A program made the translations under genes and the position numbers. Source: JBCCGL01 sp039029275 (GTDB taxonomy: Bacteria > Pseudomonadota > Gammaproteobacteria > JBCCGL01). From it: a DNA stretch of 64,000 bases. The notes under the pieces were generated by a model. The model worked only from the letters and a program-made list of their open reading frames with translations, was not told the origin of the DNA and made no database searches. Positions 17,836 through 26,519 of this stretch are shown piece after piece (the first letter of the stretch is position 1; the number at the start of each line of letters is the position of its first letter). The DNA lies in NCBI GenBank assembly GCA_039029275.1, contig JBCCGL010000005.1, forward strand, positions 186,001 to 250,000. Direction: 5' to 3'.

Positions 17836-18306
17836 ATGAATGACGTAGTTCAGAAAAAATCGCGCAAGAAGCTGATCGCAGTAATCGCGGGAGGCGCAGT
17901 GTTGGTGGGATCTATCGCCGCTTACGCCGGCGCCCGATCGCACTGGCACCACGGTAAGCATATGGACCACGCGGTCGATCACATCAGTCAGGAGCTTGAG
18001 CTCGATGACACCCAGCGCACCCAGCTTGAGTCACTCGGTAAAACCCTGATGGAGTTTAAACGCGTGATGCGCGACGGCACAGAGGCGAACGTAATTCTGG
18101 CCTCGGTGCAAGGTACGACGCTTGATCAGACCACGCTGAACGGACTGATCGAGTCCAAACTTGATGCGGCGCGGGCGCAGACACCGCAGCTGGTCAACGC
18201 AATGGCAAACTTCTACGATGGCTTGAACACCGAGCAACAGGCCGAGGCACGCGCCAGACTGGAACGTGCGGCACAGTGGATGGAACACCGCAAGGGCGAA
18301 GAGTAG
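17836..18306 (+). CDS. Spy/CpxP-like periplasmic protein
   Basis: The 156-residue protein has an N-terminal membrane or signal segment (about 14-31, ending AYAGA), then a His-rich stretch (HWHHGKHMDH), then a helical region of about 110 residues typical of the Spy/CpxP/LTXXQ group of envelope stress proteins. The LDDTQRTQLESL segment corresponds to the family's LTxxQ helix. An AGGAGA ribosome site precedes the ATG. It lies directly upstream of a two-component system in the same direction, as in cpxP-cpxRA. A role in sensing envelope damage or metals is inferred. Confidence 0.8.
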   Translation: MNDVVQKKSRKKLIAVIAGGAVLVGSIAAYAGARSHWHHGKHMDHAVDHISQELELDDTQRTQLESLGKTLMEFKRVMRDGTEANVILASVQGTTLDQTTLNGLIESKLDAARAQTPQLVNAMANFYDGLNTEQQAEARARLERAAQWMEHRKGEE

Positions 18307-18328
18307 ACCCTGCCCGATTAAAGCCGAA

Positions 18329-18346
18329 CCCCCGCGTTGGCGGGGG
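18329..18346 (+). terminator. Hairpin after the CpxP-like gene
   Basis: A perfect GC stem CCCCCGC / GCGGGGG with loop GTTG is followed by a short T-containing stretch (CTTTGGTTT). The T tract is weak, so it may attenuate rather than stop transcription into the two-component genes. Confidence 0.65.
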
Positions 18347-18384
18347 CTTTGGTTTGCGTGCGAATCCGCATACCATGACAGCCT

Positions 18385-19068
18385 ATGCACCCCATTTTGT
18401 TGATCGACGACGATGAAAAGCTTGCACAACTGCTGGCGCGCTATTTCGGGCAACACAGTTTGTTACTGCATCACGCGGGGGCGCCATCAATCGGCTTTAA
18501 TATTCTCGAACGCGAAACCGTTGATCTGATCATACTCGACGTTATGCTGCCCGAAATGGACGGCTTTGAAGTGTGCCGCAGGCTTCGCCAGACGCACGAC
18601 ATTCCCATCTTGATGCTAACGGCGCGTGGTGACGTGACCGATCGCATCGTCGGACTGGAACTGGGCGCGGACGATTATCTGCCGAAACCGTTTGAGCCGC
18701 GCGAACTGGTGGCGCGCATTCACAGCATTTTGAAACGCACCGACAGTCGGGCTGGTCCGACGCCAGACCCGAAGTCCTTCGCGTTCGGTGGTCTGCATAT
18801 CGACAGCAAAAAACTCAGCGCAAGTCTCGACGAAAAAACCCTCCCTCTCAGTCAATTGGAATTTCGCTTACTCGAGTTGTTTGCGCGACGCGTAGGTGAA
18901 ACCCTGAGTCGCGACGATATCCTGAATGCGCTACGTGGCACCGACGCCGACCTGTTCACGCGTTCCGTCGATATCCTCGTCAGTCGCCTGCGCCAAAAAC
19001 TCAAACCGGCCGAGCCAATCATTACTGTTAGAGGCGCGGGTTATTGTTTTACCGGAGTAGTCCAGTGA
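18385..19068 (+). CDS. OmpR-family response regulator, RstA-like
   Basis: The 227-residue regulator has a receiver domain (1-118: DDD near residues 8-10, acceptor Asp in IILDVMLPEMDG, Lys in LPKPFEP) and a C-terminal winged helix (about 130-225). The segment DADLFTRSVDILVSRLRQKL and the following RGAGYCF are close to the RstA/CpxR branch. It is coupled to the kinase gene by a 4 nt overlap. The GTTAC array upstream of the preceding CpxP-like gene resembles RstA boxes and is a likely target. Confidence 0.92.
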   Translation: MHPILLIDDDEKLAQLLARYFGQHSLLLHHAGAPSIGFNILERETVDLIILDVMLPEMDGFEVCRRLRQTHDIPILMLTARGDVTDRIVGLELGADDYLPKPFEPRELVARIHSILKRTDSRAGPTPDPKSFAFGGLHIDSKKLSASLDEKTLPLSQLEFRLLELFARRVGETLSRDDILNALRGTDADLFTRSVDILVSRLRQKLKPAEPIITVRGAGYCFTGVVQ

Positions 19069-20423
19069 AAACAGCGGTGAAGCTAAAGTGGCCTCAAAAA
19101 TTGCGCCCGCGCGGGCTTACGCTCAAGCTGCTTGCGATTTACCTTGGTATGGTCGTGCTCGGTATGGCGCTGATTGGCAGCGCAACGCGATTTGCGTTTC
19201 GCGACGATTTCGAGTTTCGCATTCACCCGCATCTGCGTCTGTACGTTGAGTACGTGATGCGCGACCTCGGTTCGCCCCCGCAACTGGAGCGTGCCAAACT
19301 GCTCACCCACAAAATTCCTGTCCAGATTGCATTCCGCAGCCCACGCGAGTCCTGGTCAACCGACGGGCGAGACGTGCCAAGACCCGGCGACGTGGAGTTC
19401 TGGGGTCGCGGTCACAAACGCGCGGATCACCCGCGATCCAAGGTACGGTTTGGCGAATTGGGCGAGCGGGAAGTTGCTATCGTTCGCGCGGCAGGCGGGA
19501 CGCTGTTTTTCTTCCCGCCGGAGATTGAAGACAAATGGCGGCCGGCGATGCTACTGCCACCCCTGCTGGTTTTAGGCCTTTTGGCTGCGCTGTATTTTCT
19601 GACTCAACGGCTGTTTCACCCTTTGCATACCATTCGCAACGCGGTTGTGACTTTTGGCGAAGGCGAACTCAAACAACGCCTCGACATAGTGCGCAACGAC
19701 GAGCTCGGTGATGTCGCCGTCAGCTTCAACCAGATGGCCGAGCGCATCGAGCAGATGCTCGAATCCAAACGTCAGTTGCTCCTCGCGATCAGCCACGAGC
19801 TGCGCTCTCCCCTGACTCGCGCCAAACTGGCCACGGCCATGCTGAGCAGCCCGGCACAACGCGACGAGATTGAAGTTGAACTGGCCGAGATGGATTCGCT
19901 GATCAACGAGCTGCTCGAAACCGAACGCCTGAACGAAGGTCATCAGGCACTTAACCTCACGGCTGTAGATGTTAACCAACTGCTGCTCGATATCGTCAAT
20001 GCCTTCGACGGTGTCATTGAATTGGATCTGCGCGCGTCAAATGTCACAGCGCAGGCTGACCCGGTTCGCCTGCGACTCGCCGTGCGTAACCTGATTGAAA
20101 ACGCCCTCAAATACACGCCTGACGGCGGCGACAAACCTAAAGTCACGCTGGTGGACGAAACCGGTACATTCGATATCACGATTCGTGATTACGGCGACGG
20201 CATTGCACCCGAGCATCTGCCGCACGTAAGCGAACCCTTTTACCGCGCCGACGCTTCTCGCCAACGGGCGACTGGTGGATTTGGATTGGGATTATTTCTG
20301 TGTCGCGTGGTGGCCGAAGCGCACGGCGGCGAATTGCGTATTGCCAGCGAGCTTGGATGCGGTACCAGCGTCACGATCGCGATAGCAAAACATATCCGCA
20401 AATCAAACGACGCTTCCAATTAG
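19065..20423 (+). CDS. Membrane sensor histidine kinase, RstB/CpxA-like
   Basis: The GTG at 19065 is chosen because it overlaps the regulator stop as GTGA; an upstream ATG at 19044 is possible. The 452-residue protein has a membrane helix near 18-40, a periplasmic region of about 120 residues, a second helix near 168-190, a HAMP linker, the phospho-acceptor His in SHELRSPLTRAK, and an ATPase domain with N (NLIENALKY), G1 (DYGDGIA) and G2 (GGFGLGL) boxes. It should phosphorylate the adjacent regulator. Confidence 0.92.
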   Translation: MKTAVKLKWPQKLRPRGLTLKLLAIYLGMVVLGMALIGSATRFAFRDDFEFRIHPHLRLYVEYVMRDLGSPPQLERAKLLTHKIPVQIAFRSPRESWSTDGRDVPRPGDVEFWGRGHKRADHPRSKVRFGELGEREVAIVRAAGGTLFFFPPEIEDKWRPAMLLPPLLVLGLLAALYFLTQRLFHPLHTIRNAVVTFGEGELKQRLDIVRNDELGDVAVSFNQMAERIEQMLESKRQLLLAISHELRSPLTRAKLATAMLSSPAQRDEIEVELAEMDSLINELLETERLNEGHQALNLTAVDVNQLLLDIVNAFDGVIELDLRASNVTAQADPVRLRLAVRNLIENALKYTPDGGDKPKVTLVDETGTFDITIRDYGDGIAPEHLPHVSEPFYRADASRQRATGGFGLGLFLCRVVAEAHGGELRIASELGCGTSVTIAIAKHIRKSNDASN

Positions 20424-20507
20424 GTTGAAACCGCCATTGAGCTTAACCTTAACGACAGGGTCGACACCAAAAGGACGTAGCAAACGGGTCAATGATAGAC
20501 GGGCAAA

Positions 20508-21440
20508 ATGTTAGCCACCATCTTCAGCATCGCTCCGATATTTGTACTGATCATCCTCGGTTATGGCTTGCGTCGTGGCGGCATCCCGAGCATCGATTTT
20601 TGGAATCTGAACGACAAGCTTGTCTATTGGGTTCTATTCCCCGCGCTATTGTTTCATACGATGGCAACCGTCGAGCTGTCAGGGGATCTGCTCGGGAAAT
20701 TTGCCATCACGGTTTACGCGGGTTTTGCGGCCGCGTTGATATTTTCATTTTTCGTCGGCCGTTTTTGTAAGCTACCACGTCCCACGTGGACCAGCGTCAT
20801 GCAGGGTTGCGCGCGCCACAACACGTTTATAGCGCTGGCAGTTGCCGAGCGTGTCTTCGGTGCCGAGGGTCTGGTGCTCGCAGCACTCATCACCGCCATC
20901 TTAATTCCGGTCACCAATCTCTCTATCGTACCGCTCATGATTACGCTTTTGCAGGGCGCGGGCCGGAACAAATTGTTCAAGGTGATTGTGCGCGAAGTGG
21001 GGCGTAATCCCTTGCTCATTGCGGTTGCGCTGGGTATCGGCGCCAATACCGCGGGCGTTTCCGACATACCCGTTTTGTTCGATGTGGCGAAAGTTCTTGG
21101 GGCGGCCGCCCTGCCTATCGTATTGCTATGCGTTGGCGCAAACCTTCGGGTTCGCAAAATGAGTGCAGCGATCGTACCCACCCTGATTTCGATGATGGGC
21201 AAGATGATTATTTTCCCCGGCGTCATCGCAATTTTTGCACTCGCGACAGGTCTTGCTCCACTGCCAACCCTGATCGCCATGGTATTTGGCGCAGTGCCCA
21301 GCTCGGCGAACGCCTACACACTCGCGCGACAGATTGGTGGCGATGCACCGACGATGGCCGCCATTGTCACCATGCAAACTGCCGTCTCGTTTTTCACGTT
21401 GCCCGTGACATTAATGCTGGTTCAAAGATGGGTCAGCTAG
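20508..21440 (+). CDS. AEC-family transporter
   Basis: The 310-residue protein has about ten membrane segments in the two five-helix halves typical of the auxin efflux carrier family. Bacterial members of this family carry malate, malonate or other small organic acids, so the substrate is uncertain. The FGAVPSSANAYTLARQIGGD segment in the second half is a strong family marker. It lies upstream of the taurine aminotransferase gene in the same direction, 236 bp away, so a shared operon is not obvious. Confidence 0.88.
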   Translation: MLATIFSIAPIFVLIILGYGLRRGGIPSIDFWNLNDKLVYWVLFPALLFHTMATVELSGDLLGKFAITVYAGFAAALIFSFFVGRFCKLPRPTWTSVMQGCARHNTFIALAVAERVFGAEGLVLAALITAILIPVTNLSIVPLMITLLQGAGRNKLFKVIVREVGRNPLLIAVALGIGANTAGVSDIPVLFDVAKVLGAAALPIVLLCVGANLRVRKMSAAIVPTLISMMGKMIIFPGVIAIFALATGLAPLPTLIAMVFGAVPSSANAYTLARQIGGDAPTMAAIVTMQTAVSFFTLPVTLMLVQRWVS

Positions 21441-21553
21441 TATCACCAGGGTCAGTTCAGGTGGATTCTTTCGGACTCAATGTGAATGCAACCAGCTACG
21501 CATCGAGGCTCGCTTTACATCGCGTCGAATAAGGTTTCTCAGCCATTGCAATA

Positions 21554-21600
21554 TCTAATCGGACTGGTCTAATCAATCAAACTTAGCTGGTTCTACTGGT
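21554..21600 (+). promoter_or_regulatory. Direct repeats upstream of the taurine aminotransferase gene
   Basis: TCTAATC occurs at 21554 and 21568 (14 bp period), and CTGGT occurs at 21564, 21587 and 21596. Regulators of taurine use of the MocR/TauR type are reported to bind CTGGAC-like direct repeats. The match here is partial, and no such regulator lies in the window. Confidence 0.3.
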
Positions 21601-21676
21601 ATTTTCGCACCCCCACCTAAACTCACCAAACAATGACGCAACTGTTTGCGCCGATGTGCGCTTACCGGAGACTCCC

Positions 21677-23059
21677 ATGGCATACGATGTAAACGAATTT
21701 GATCGCGACACGGTTATCGACGGCGACAAGGCCCACGTCTGGCACCATCTGACACAACACAAGGCGCTTGAAGAAAACGACCCGATGGTTGTTGTCGAAG
21801 GCAAGGGCATGCGCGTGTGGGACGCCAACGGCAAGGAATATCTCGACGCTGTTTCTGGCGGCGTCTGGACGGTCAACGTCGGCTACGGTCGCGAAAGCAT
21901 CGCCAACGTGGTGCGCGACCAGTTGGTCAAGATGAACTACTTTGCCGGCGTTCAGGGCAGCGTGCCGGGTGCGCTCTTTGCCAAGGCGTTGATCGAGAAA
22001 ATGCCGGGCATGAGCCGCGTGTACTACTCCAACTCCGGATCCGAAGCCAACGAGAAAGCGTTCAAAATTGTGCGCCAGATTGCCGAACGCAAGCACGGTG
22101 GTAAAAAACACAAGGTGCTGTTCCGCGAACGCGACTACCACGGCACCACCATCAGCTGCCTTAGCGCGACCGGTCAATTCGAGCGCAAAGGTCAATACGG
22201 ACCGTTTACCCCGGGTTTTGTCGAAGTGCCGCACTGCTGCGAATACCGCTCGCAGTGGGGCGATGTGGACGACTACGGCGTGCGCGCGGCGAATGAAATT
22301 GAACGCGTGATTCTCGACGAAGGGCCGGACTCCGTTGGCGCCTTGTGTCTGGAGCCAATCACCGCCGGCGGCGGCGTAATACCCCCGCCCGAGGGTTACT
22401 TCGAGCGCGTGCAGGAAATCTGCAAGCAATACGGCGTGCTCCTGCACATCGACGAGGTAGTGTGTGGCCTGGGACGCACCGGAAAGTGGTTTGGATATCA
22501 GCAGTTCGGCGTTAAGCCGGATATCGTCACCATGGCCAAGGGCGTGGCTTCGGGTTACGCGGCGATTTCATGCACGGTCACAACCGAGGACGTGTTCAAC
22601 CAATTCAAGGATGAGCCCGGTGACCACATGAGCTATTTCCGCGACATTTCAACCTTCGGCGGTTGTACCGCGGGCCCGGCGGCTGCGCTTGAAAACATGC
22701 GCATAATCGAGGAAGAAAACCTGCTCGATAACGTCACGCGTATGGGCGAATACCTGAACGACAAACTGCTCGAACTCAAAGAAAAGCACGCCATCATCGG
22801 CGATGTGCGCGGCAAAGGCCTTTTTCAGGGGGTGGAACTGGTGAAAGATCGCGAAACCAAAGAGCCCGTGCCTGAATCAACTGCCATGGCAGTGGCCGCG
22901 CACTGCCTCAAGAACGGCGTGATGATCGGGCGCACCAACCGCAGCTTCCGCGATCTCAACAACACGCTCTGCCTCAGCCCCGCGCTGATCAGCACGACTA
23001 ACGATATTGACGAGATCGCAAGCGCCATTGATCACGCGCTGGCCGACCTGCTGGGGTAG
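21677..23059 (+). CDS. tpa: Taurine-pyruvate aminotransferase
   Basis: This class III PLP aminotransferase should convert taurine and pyruvate to sulfoacetaldehyde and alanine. The ATG at 21677 (MAYDVNEFDRDTV) follows a GGAG site and gives 460 residues. YYSNSGSEANEKAFK, the DEV triplet (HIDEVVCGLGRTG) and the PLP lysine in TMAKGVASGYA are all present. The N-terminal HVWHHLTQH segment and overall similarity point to Tpa within the family. Beta-alanine or omega-amino acid substrates remain possible. The expected partner, sulfoacetaldehyde acetyltransferase (xsc), is not in the window. Confidence 0.8.
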   Translation: MAYDVNEFDRDTVIDGDKAHVWHHLTQHKALEENDPMVVVEGKGMRVWDANGKEYLDAVSGGVWTVNVGYGRESIANVVRDQLVKMNYFAGVQGSVPGALFAKALIEKMPGMSRVYYSNSGSEANEKAFKIVRQIAERKHGGKKHKVLFRERDYHGTTISCLSATGQFERKGQYGPFTPGFVEVPHCCEYRSQWGDVDDYGVRAANEIERVILDEGPDSVGALCLEPITAGGGVIPPPEGYFERVQEICKQYGVLLHIDEVVCGLGRTGKWFGYQQFGVKPDIVTMAKGVASGYAAISCTVTTEDVFNQFKDEPGDHMSYFRDISTFGGCTAGPAAALENMRIIEEENLLDNVTRMGEYLNDKLLELKEKHAIIGDVRGKGLFQGVELVKDRETKEPVPESTAMAVAAHCLKNGVMIGRTNRSFRDLNNTLCLSPALISTTNDIDEIASAIDHALADLLG

Positions 23060-23086
23060 CCCTGGGCTCACGGCTACCAAGCCACT

Positions 23087-23139
23087 AGCAGGCTGTCAGA
23101 AAAACGCTGACGAGGCAGGTTGTATTTCAACAGCCTGCT
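23087..23139. repeat. REP-like inverted repeat between convergent genes
   Basis: The 10 bp arms AGCAGGCTGT (23087-23096) and ACAGCCTGCT (23130-23139) enclose a smaller hairpin TCAG...CTGA. The element lies between the convergent tpa and CBS genes and can serve as a bidirectional terminator. Its core (AACGCTGACGAGGCAGG) resembles part of the intergenic sequence near 51595-51612, consistent with a dispersed repeat family. Confidence 0.7.
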
Positions 23140-23147
23140 GCGTCCGT

Positions 23148-23576
23148 CTATCCCGCTATATAGTGCTCCAAATGGTCAATCACGGTTTGCTGCTCGTCGA
23201 TAATTGAGCGCACCAGCTCGCCAAGAGAGACCAGACACACTAGCTGACCACCATCCATTATTGGCAGATGACGGATGTCTTTTTCCGTCATTAGCGCCAT
23301 GCATTCGTCGATGGTGTTTTCCGGCCGCCCACAAATAACGCGCGCAGACATAATTTCGCGCACCTGTGTGTCGTGCGCCGATTTGTCACTTAAGAGGACT
23401 TTACGCGCGCAATCGCGCTCTGAGAGGATGCCGGCGAGCTTGCCATTTTCGAGCACCAGCAGCACGCCGATGTTCTTTTCTGCGAGCTGGCTTACCGCTG
23501 ACTGTACCGAGTCGTCTGGGTTAACCGACCAGATATCCCGGTGGTGATCCTGGATCAACTGTTTAATAGTCTTCAT
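23148..23576 (-). CDS. Tandem CBS-domain protein
   Basis: The 142-residue protein consists of two CBS domains (about 10-65 and 75-130) forming one Bateman module, which usually binds adenine nucleotides. GVLLVLENGKLAGILSERD and IRHLPIMDGGQLVCLVSL are the two typical sheets. There is no enzymatic domain, so a regulatory role through nucleotide sensing is likely. The gene has its own GGAGG ribosome site and lies 3' of tatC on the same strand. Confidence 0.87.
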   Translation of the reverse strand: MKTIKQLIQDHHRDIWSVNPDDSVQSAVSQLAEKNIGVLLVLENGKLAGILSERDCARKVLLSDKSAHDTQVREIMSARVICGRPENTIDECMALMTEKDIRHLPIMDGGQLVCLVSLGELVRSIIDEQQTVIDHLEHYIAG

Positions 23577-23642
23577 TACAACCTCCTTATCTCGTCCTTG
23601 TTTTAACAGGAAATCCCTATTCCTGCAAAATCCGACCGGCTG

Positions 23643-24977
23643 CTACTTGTCGCGCGGTTTGTCGGAATCCTCAGCCTTATCCTGCTGCGAGTCTTCGTCT
23701 AGCTCCTGTTTAATTCGCTCCAGTTCAGTAGCAATTTCTTCTTCACTTAACGGTTCGACGATCCCGTCTTCGGCCAACTGATCGATTACGGCGTCTTCAT
23801 TGACGGAGGAGGTATCGGCCTCTGTACCGTCGTCTGACGCGTCCTCTTCACGGATTCGCGCGAGTTCTTCCTCTATCTCCTCGTCCAGCATAGCGTCGTC
23901 GCGCGTGTCGGTATCAATATCCACGCCGGGATCTTGTTCATCGGTTTCTGCGGCGGGTCCTTCGTGCTCATGCCGATCGAGCTCAGCTTCCATTTCATCT
24001 TCGCTGAGCGGTTGATAAGGCACATCTGCCGCGTCGGCGTGCGAAGTATCGTCTGGATCAGAAGTGTCTTTTGCGGGCTTGGAATCAGCGTCGTCGAGGA
24101 ACTCAAATTCATCCTCATCGTCGTCTTCTTCGTCATCATTCAGGACAACCGTGGCTGACTCTGGCGGCATGATCACAGGCTGGCTGGCCAGTGGCATCGT
24201 GCCATCTCCCGGCGTCGGCTTGGGCTTCTTTCGCAACATGATCCTGGAAAAAAGGATCCCGAATTCGAACAACAACCACATCGGCAGCGCTAAAAGCGTC
24301 TGCGAAATCACATCCGGTGGGGTCAGGAACATCCCGATTATGAAGGCGGCGACAATAAAGTACGGGCGTTTGCTGGCCAGCGACTCGGGTGTTGTAACGC
24401 CGATTGCGACCAGCAAAATGACAGCAATCGGCACCTCGAAGGCGATTCCGAAAGCGAAAAACATCGTGATGATAAAGTCCAGATAGCTTGCGATATCCGG
24501 GCTGTAGGCGACACCTGTGGGCGTAGTGCCAACCATAAAACCAAACACCAGCGGCGCGACCACGTAGTACGAGAATGCCACCCCGATGTAAAACAGAAGG
24601 GTGCTGGATACCAGCAGCGGTACAACAAGGCGCTTCTCGCTGCGGTAAAGCCCCGGCGCGATAAAACCCCAAATCTGAGAAAGCAGATACGGGACGGTGA
24701 CAAAGACCGATGCGACGAGCACCAGTTTCAAGGGTGTCAAAAACGGGGCAACGACACCTATTGACACCATCGTCGTGCCTTCGGGCAGACGATCACTCAG
24801 GGGGCCGGCAAAGAACGTGTAGACCTCGTTGGCAAACGGGAACAAACAGGCAAACGCTAAAATTATCGCCAGCACGCAGCGCAGCAGGCGATCACGAAGC
24901 TCGAATAAATGGGAGAGAAAACCCTGTTCCTTGCCCTCGTCGTCGAGTTTTTCTTCGTCTTGCTCCGTTGTGCTCAT
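23643..24977 (-). CDS. tatC: Twin-arginine translocase subunit TatC with long acidic C-terminal tail
   Basis: TatC is the polytopic receptor for twin-arginine signal peptides. The first 250 or so residues are a normal TatC with six membrane segments, including the N-terminal HLFELRDRLLRC motif and a PFLTPLKL loop. The rest, nearly 190 residues, is an added acidic tail with three related helices: PLSEDEMEAELDRHEHE, LDEEIEEELARIREE and PLSEEEIATELERIKQE. Ordinary TatC proteins end near 250 residues. The ATG overlaps the tatB stop by 4 nt. The tail should be cytoplasmic and disordered or helical; its role is unknown. Confidence 0.95.
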   Translation of the reverse strand: MSTTEQDEEKLDDEGKEQGFLSHLFELRDRLLRCVLAIILAFACLFPFANEVYTFFAGPLSDRLPEGTTMVSIGVVAPFLTPLKLVLVASVFVTVPYLLSQIWGFIAPGLYRSEKRLVVPLLVSSTLLFYIGVAFSYYVVAPLVFGFMVGTTPTGVAYSPDIASYLDFIITMFFAFGIAFEVPIAVILLVAIGVTTPESLASKRPYFIVAAFIIGMFLTPPDVISQTLLALPMWLLFEFGILFSRIMLRKKPKPTPGDGTMPLASQPVIMPPESATVVLNDDEEDDDEDEFEFLDDADSKPAKDTSDPDDTSHADAADVPYQPLSEDEMEAELDRHEHEGPAAETDEQDPGVDIDTDTRDDAMLDEEIEEELARIREEDASDDGTEADTSSVNEDAVIDQLAEDGIVEPLSEEEIATELERIKQELDEDSQQDKAEDSDKPRDK

Positions 24978-25399
24978 GCGGAGTTCTGTTTATCCGAATC
25001 TGCACTGTCATCGCGTGCGGCTGATTCCGATTTGGTTTTGGATTGCTCGACGACGGCCTCGGTGTGCTTGAGCGTTTCTTCGCGCGCTGCAGCCTGTTCA
25101 GCCCAGGACTTTTCCGCCAGCGTCATGGATTCGCGGGTTGAGGTTTCAACTTCGGCGCGCGTTTCGTTAACAACGCTCTGAAGTTCTTGAATTTGTTTTT
25201 TTTGCTCGCCGATGAGCTCGCGCAATTCACCTGATTCCATCTCGCGATTGATGTCGGATTTGACATTCGCAATCATGCGCTGCGCCTGACCAACCCAGCG
25301 ACCCACCTTGCGCGCGACATCGGGCAGACGCTCCGGGCCAACCACGAGAAGCCCGACCACGGTGATCAGGCACATTTCCCAGAACCCAATGTCAAACAT
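24974..25399 (-). CDS. tatB: Twin-arginine translocase subunit TatB
   Basis: TatB joins TatC in the receptor complex for folded proteins exported across the inner membrane. The family start MFDIGFWEMCLI sets the ATG at 25399, inside a slightly longer open frame, giving 141 residues. A membrane helix (about 5-22, ending VVGPERLPD) is followed by an amphipathic helix and a long charged coiled segment. It overlaps tatC by 4 nt and follows tatA after 83 bp. Confidence 0.95.
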   Translation of the reverse strand: MFDIGFWEMCLITVVGLLVVGPERLPDVARKVGRWVGQAQRMIANVKSDINREMESGELRELIGEQKKQIQELQSVVNETRAEVETSTRESMTLAEKSWAEQAAAREETLKHTEAVVEQSKTKSESAARDDSADSDKQNSA

Positions 25400-25482
25400 G
25401 GGAGATATCACACATGGCTAATATCAACATGGAATCGTCAAACGCCAGAGATTCCCGACAACGCGGTCGGGCAATCGTTGAA

Positions 25483-25701
25483 TCAGGCTTTGTCTTTTTC
25501 GGTTGATTCGGCGCTGGCTTCGCCGTCGATCACGCGCTCTTCAGTCGCGTCTTTGATTTGTTCCGGGTCTTCTTTGACGGACTGTTTGAAGCCTTTGACC
25601 GCTGCTCCCAGATCGCCGCCCAGATTTCGCAAGCGCTTGGCGCCAAACAGCAACAGCACGATTGCCAGAATAATCAAAAGTTGCCAAACACTGATTCCCA
25701 T
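25483..25701 (-). CDS. tatA: Twin-arginine translocase subunit TatA
   Basis: TatA oligomerises to let folded Tat substrates cross the membrane. The ATG at 25701 gives MGISVWQLLIILAIV, the family start, and a 72-residue product; upstream codons in the same frame are not protein-like for this family. The short membrane helix, the FGAKRLRNLGGDLG hinge and the amphipathic helix ending in a charged tail are all visible. An AGAGA ribosome site precedes it. It follows hisE by about 30 bp in the his-tat operon. Confidence 0.95.
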   Translation of the reverse strand: MGISVWQLLIILAIVLLLFGAKRLRNLGGDLGAAVKGFKQSVKEDPEQIKDATEERVIDGEASAESTEKDKA

Positions 25702-25732
25702 TAGGTCTCTCCAGTTTCTATTCGTTGTGGTC

Positions 25733-26074
25733 TTACCGTTGGCGTGAGGCTTTTTCGTCCAGCCCCGAGCGGCCAAAGCGGCGTTCCAGTTCGGTTAAAA
25801 CGGCGTCGGGCTTGAGCCCACGCTCGCTTAGCATCACAAGCGTGTGAAACCACAAATCGGCGGTTTCACTGATTAATTTCGCGTCGTCTGCATTTTTGCC
25901 GGCGAGCACGGTTTCTACTGCTTCTTCACCCACCTTTTGTAAGATGCGGTCACGACCATTGGAATACAAGCTCGCAACATACGACGCATTCGGATCAGCG
26001 CCCTTGCGCTGTTCCAGTTCTACCGCAATCGCTCGCAGTATATCGCTTGCAGTGCCACCCGTCATACTAGCCAT
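25733..26074 (-). CDS. hisE: Phosphoribosyl-ATP pyrophosphatase
   Basis: HisE hydrolyses phosphoribosyl-ATP to phosphoribosyl-AMP, the second step of histidine synthesis. The family begins in DILRAIAVELEQRK, so the ATG at 26074 or the one at 26065 is the start; the upstream part of the open frame overlaps hisI and is not real. The 113-residue product shows GEEAVETVLA and the ETADLWFHTLVML helix with its metal-binding acidic residues. It overlaps the end of hisI by a few bases and is separate from HisI, not fused as in enterobacteria. Confidence 0.93.
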   Translation of the reverse strand: MASMTGGTASDILRAIAVELEQRKGADPNASYVASLYSNGRDRILQKVGEEAVETVLAGKNADDAKLISETADLWFHTLVMLSERGLKPDAVLTELERRFGRSGLDEKASRQR

Positions 26075-26453
26075 ACATCTCGTTAGGGTCTTTGAGCACC
26101 GGGTCGGTAACGCGCCACTCGCCGTCTTCCAGGCGCCTGTAGAGACAGCTCTCACGCCCTGTGTGGCAGGCAATGCCGCCGGTTTGCTCAACTTCAAGTA
26201 GCAGCACATCACCGTCGCAGTCAAGCCGGATCGAGCGGATTTTCTGCGTATTGCCAGACGATTCACCTTTATGCCACAACCTGCCGCGTGATCGAGACCA
26301 GTAAACCGCCTCACCGCGCTCGACCGTCAGCGCCAGTGACTCGCGATTCATCCACGCCATCATCAGAACTTTTCCGCTCGCAGCATCCTGCGCGATTGCC
26401 GCAACGAGACCGTCGTCGGTCCAGGTAATTTCGTCGAGAAAACTGGCGTTCAT
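26067..26453 (-). CDS. hisI: Phosphoribosyl-AMP cyclohydrolase
   Basis: HisI opens the purine ring of phosphoribosyl-AMP. The 128-residue stand-alone enzyme shows the metal and zinc ligands in DCDGDVLLLEVEQ and in CHTGRESCLYR, as well as MMAWMN near the N-terminus. It is followed by an overlapping hisE and preceded by hisF with a 66 bp gap in the minus-strand his operon. Confidence 0.95.
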   Translation of the reverse strand: MNASFLDEITWTDDGLVAAIAQDAASGKVLMMAWMNRESLALTVERGEAVYWSRSRGRLWHKGESSGNTQKIRSIRLDCDGDVLLLEVEQTGGIACHTGRESCLYRRLEDGEWRVTDPVLKDPNEMYG

Positions 26454-26519
26454 GATTGTGGTTGCAGGGCTGCAGTCGGAACGGGCGCGAATTCTAGCAC
26501 ACAGACAAACTGCGTTATG

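Noticed and set aside
26067..26314. Extended N-terminus for hisE
   Set aside because: The extra codons overlap hisI in another frame and have no similarity to the family; starts at 26074 or 26065 fit.
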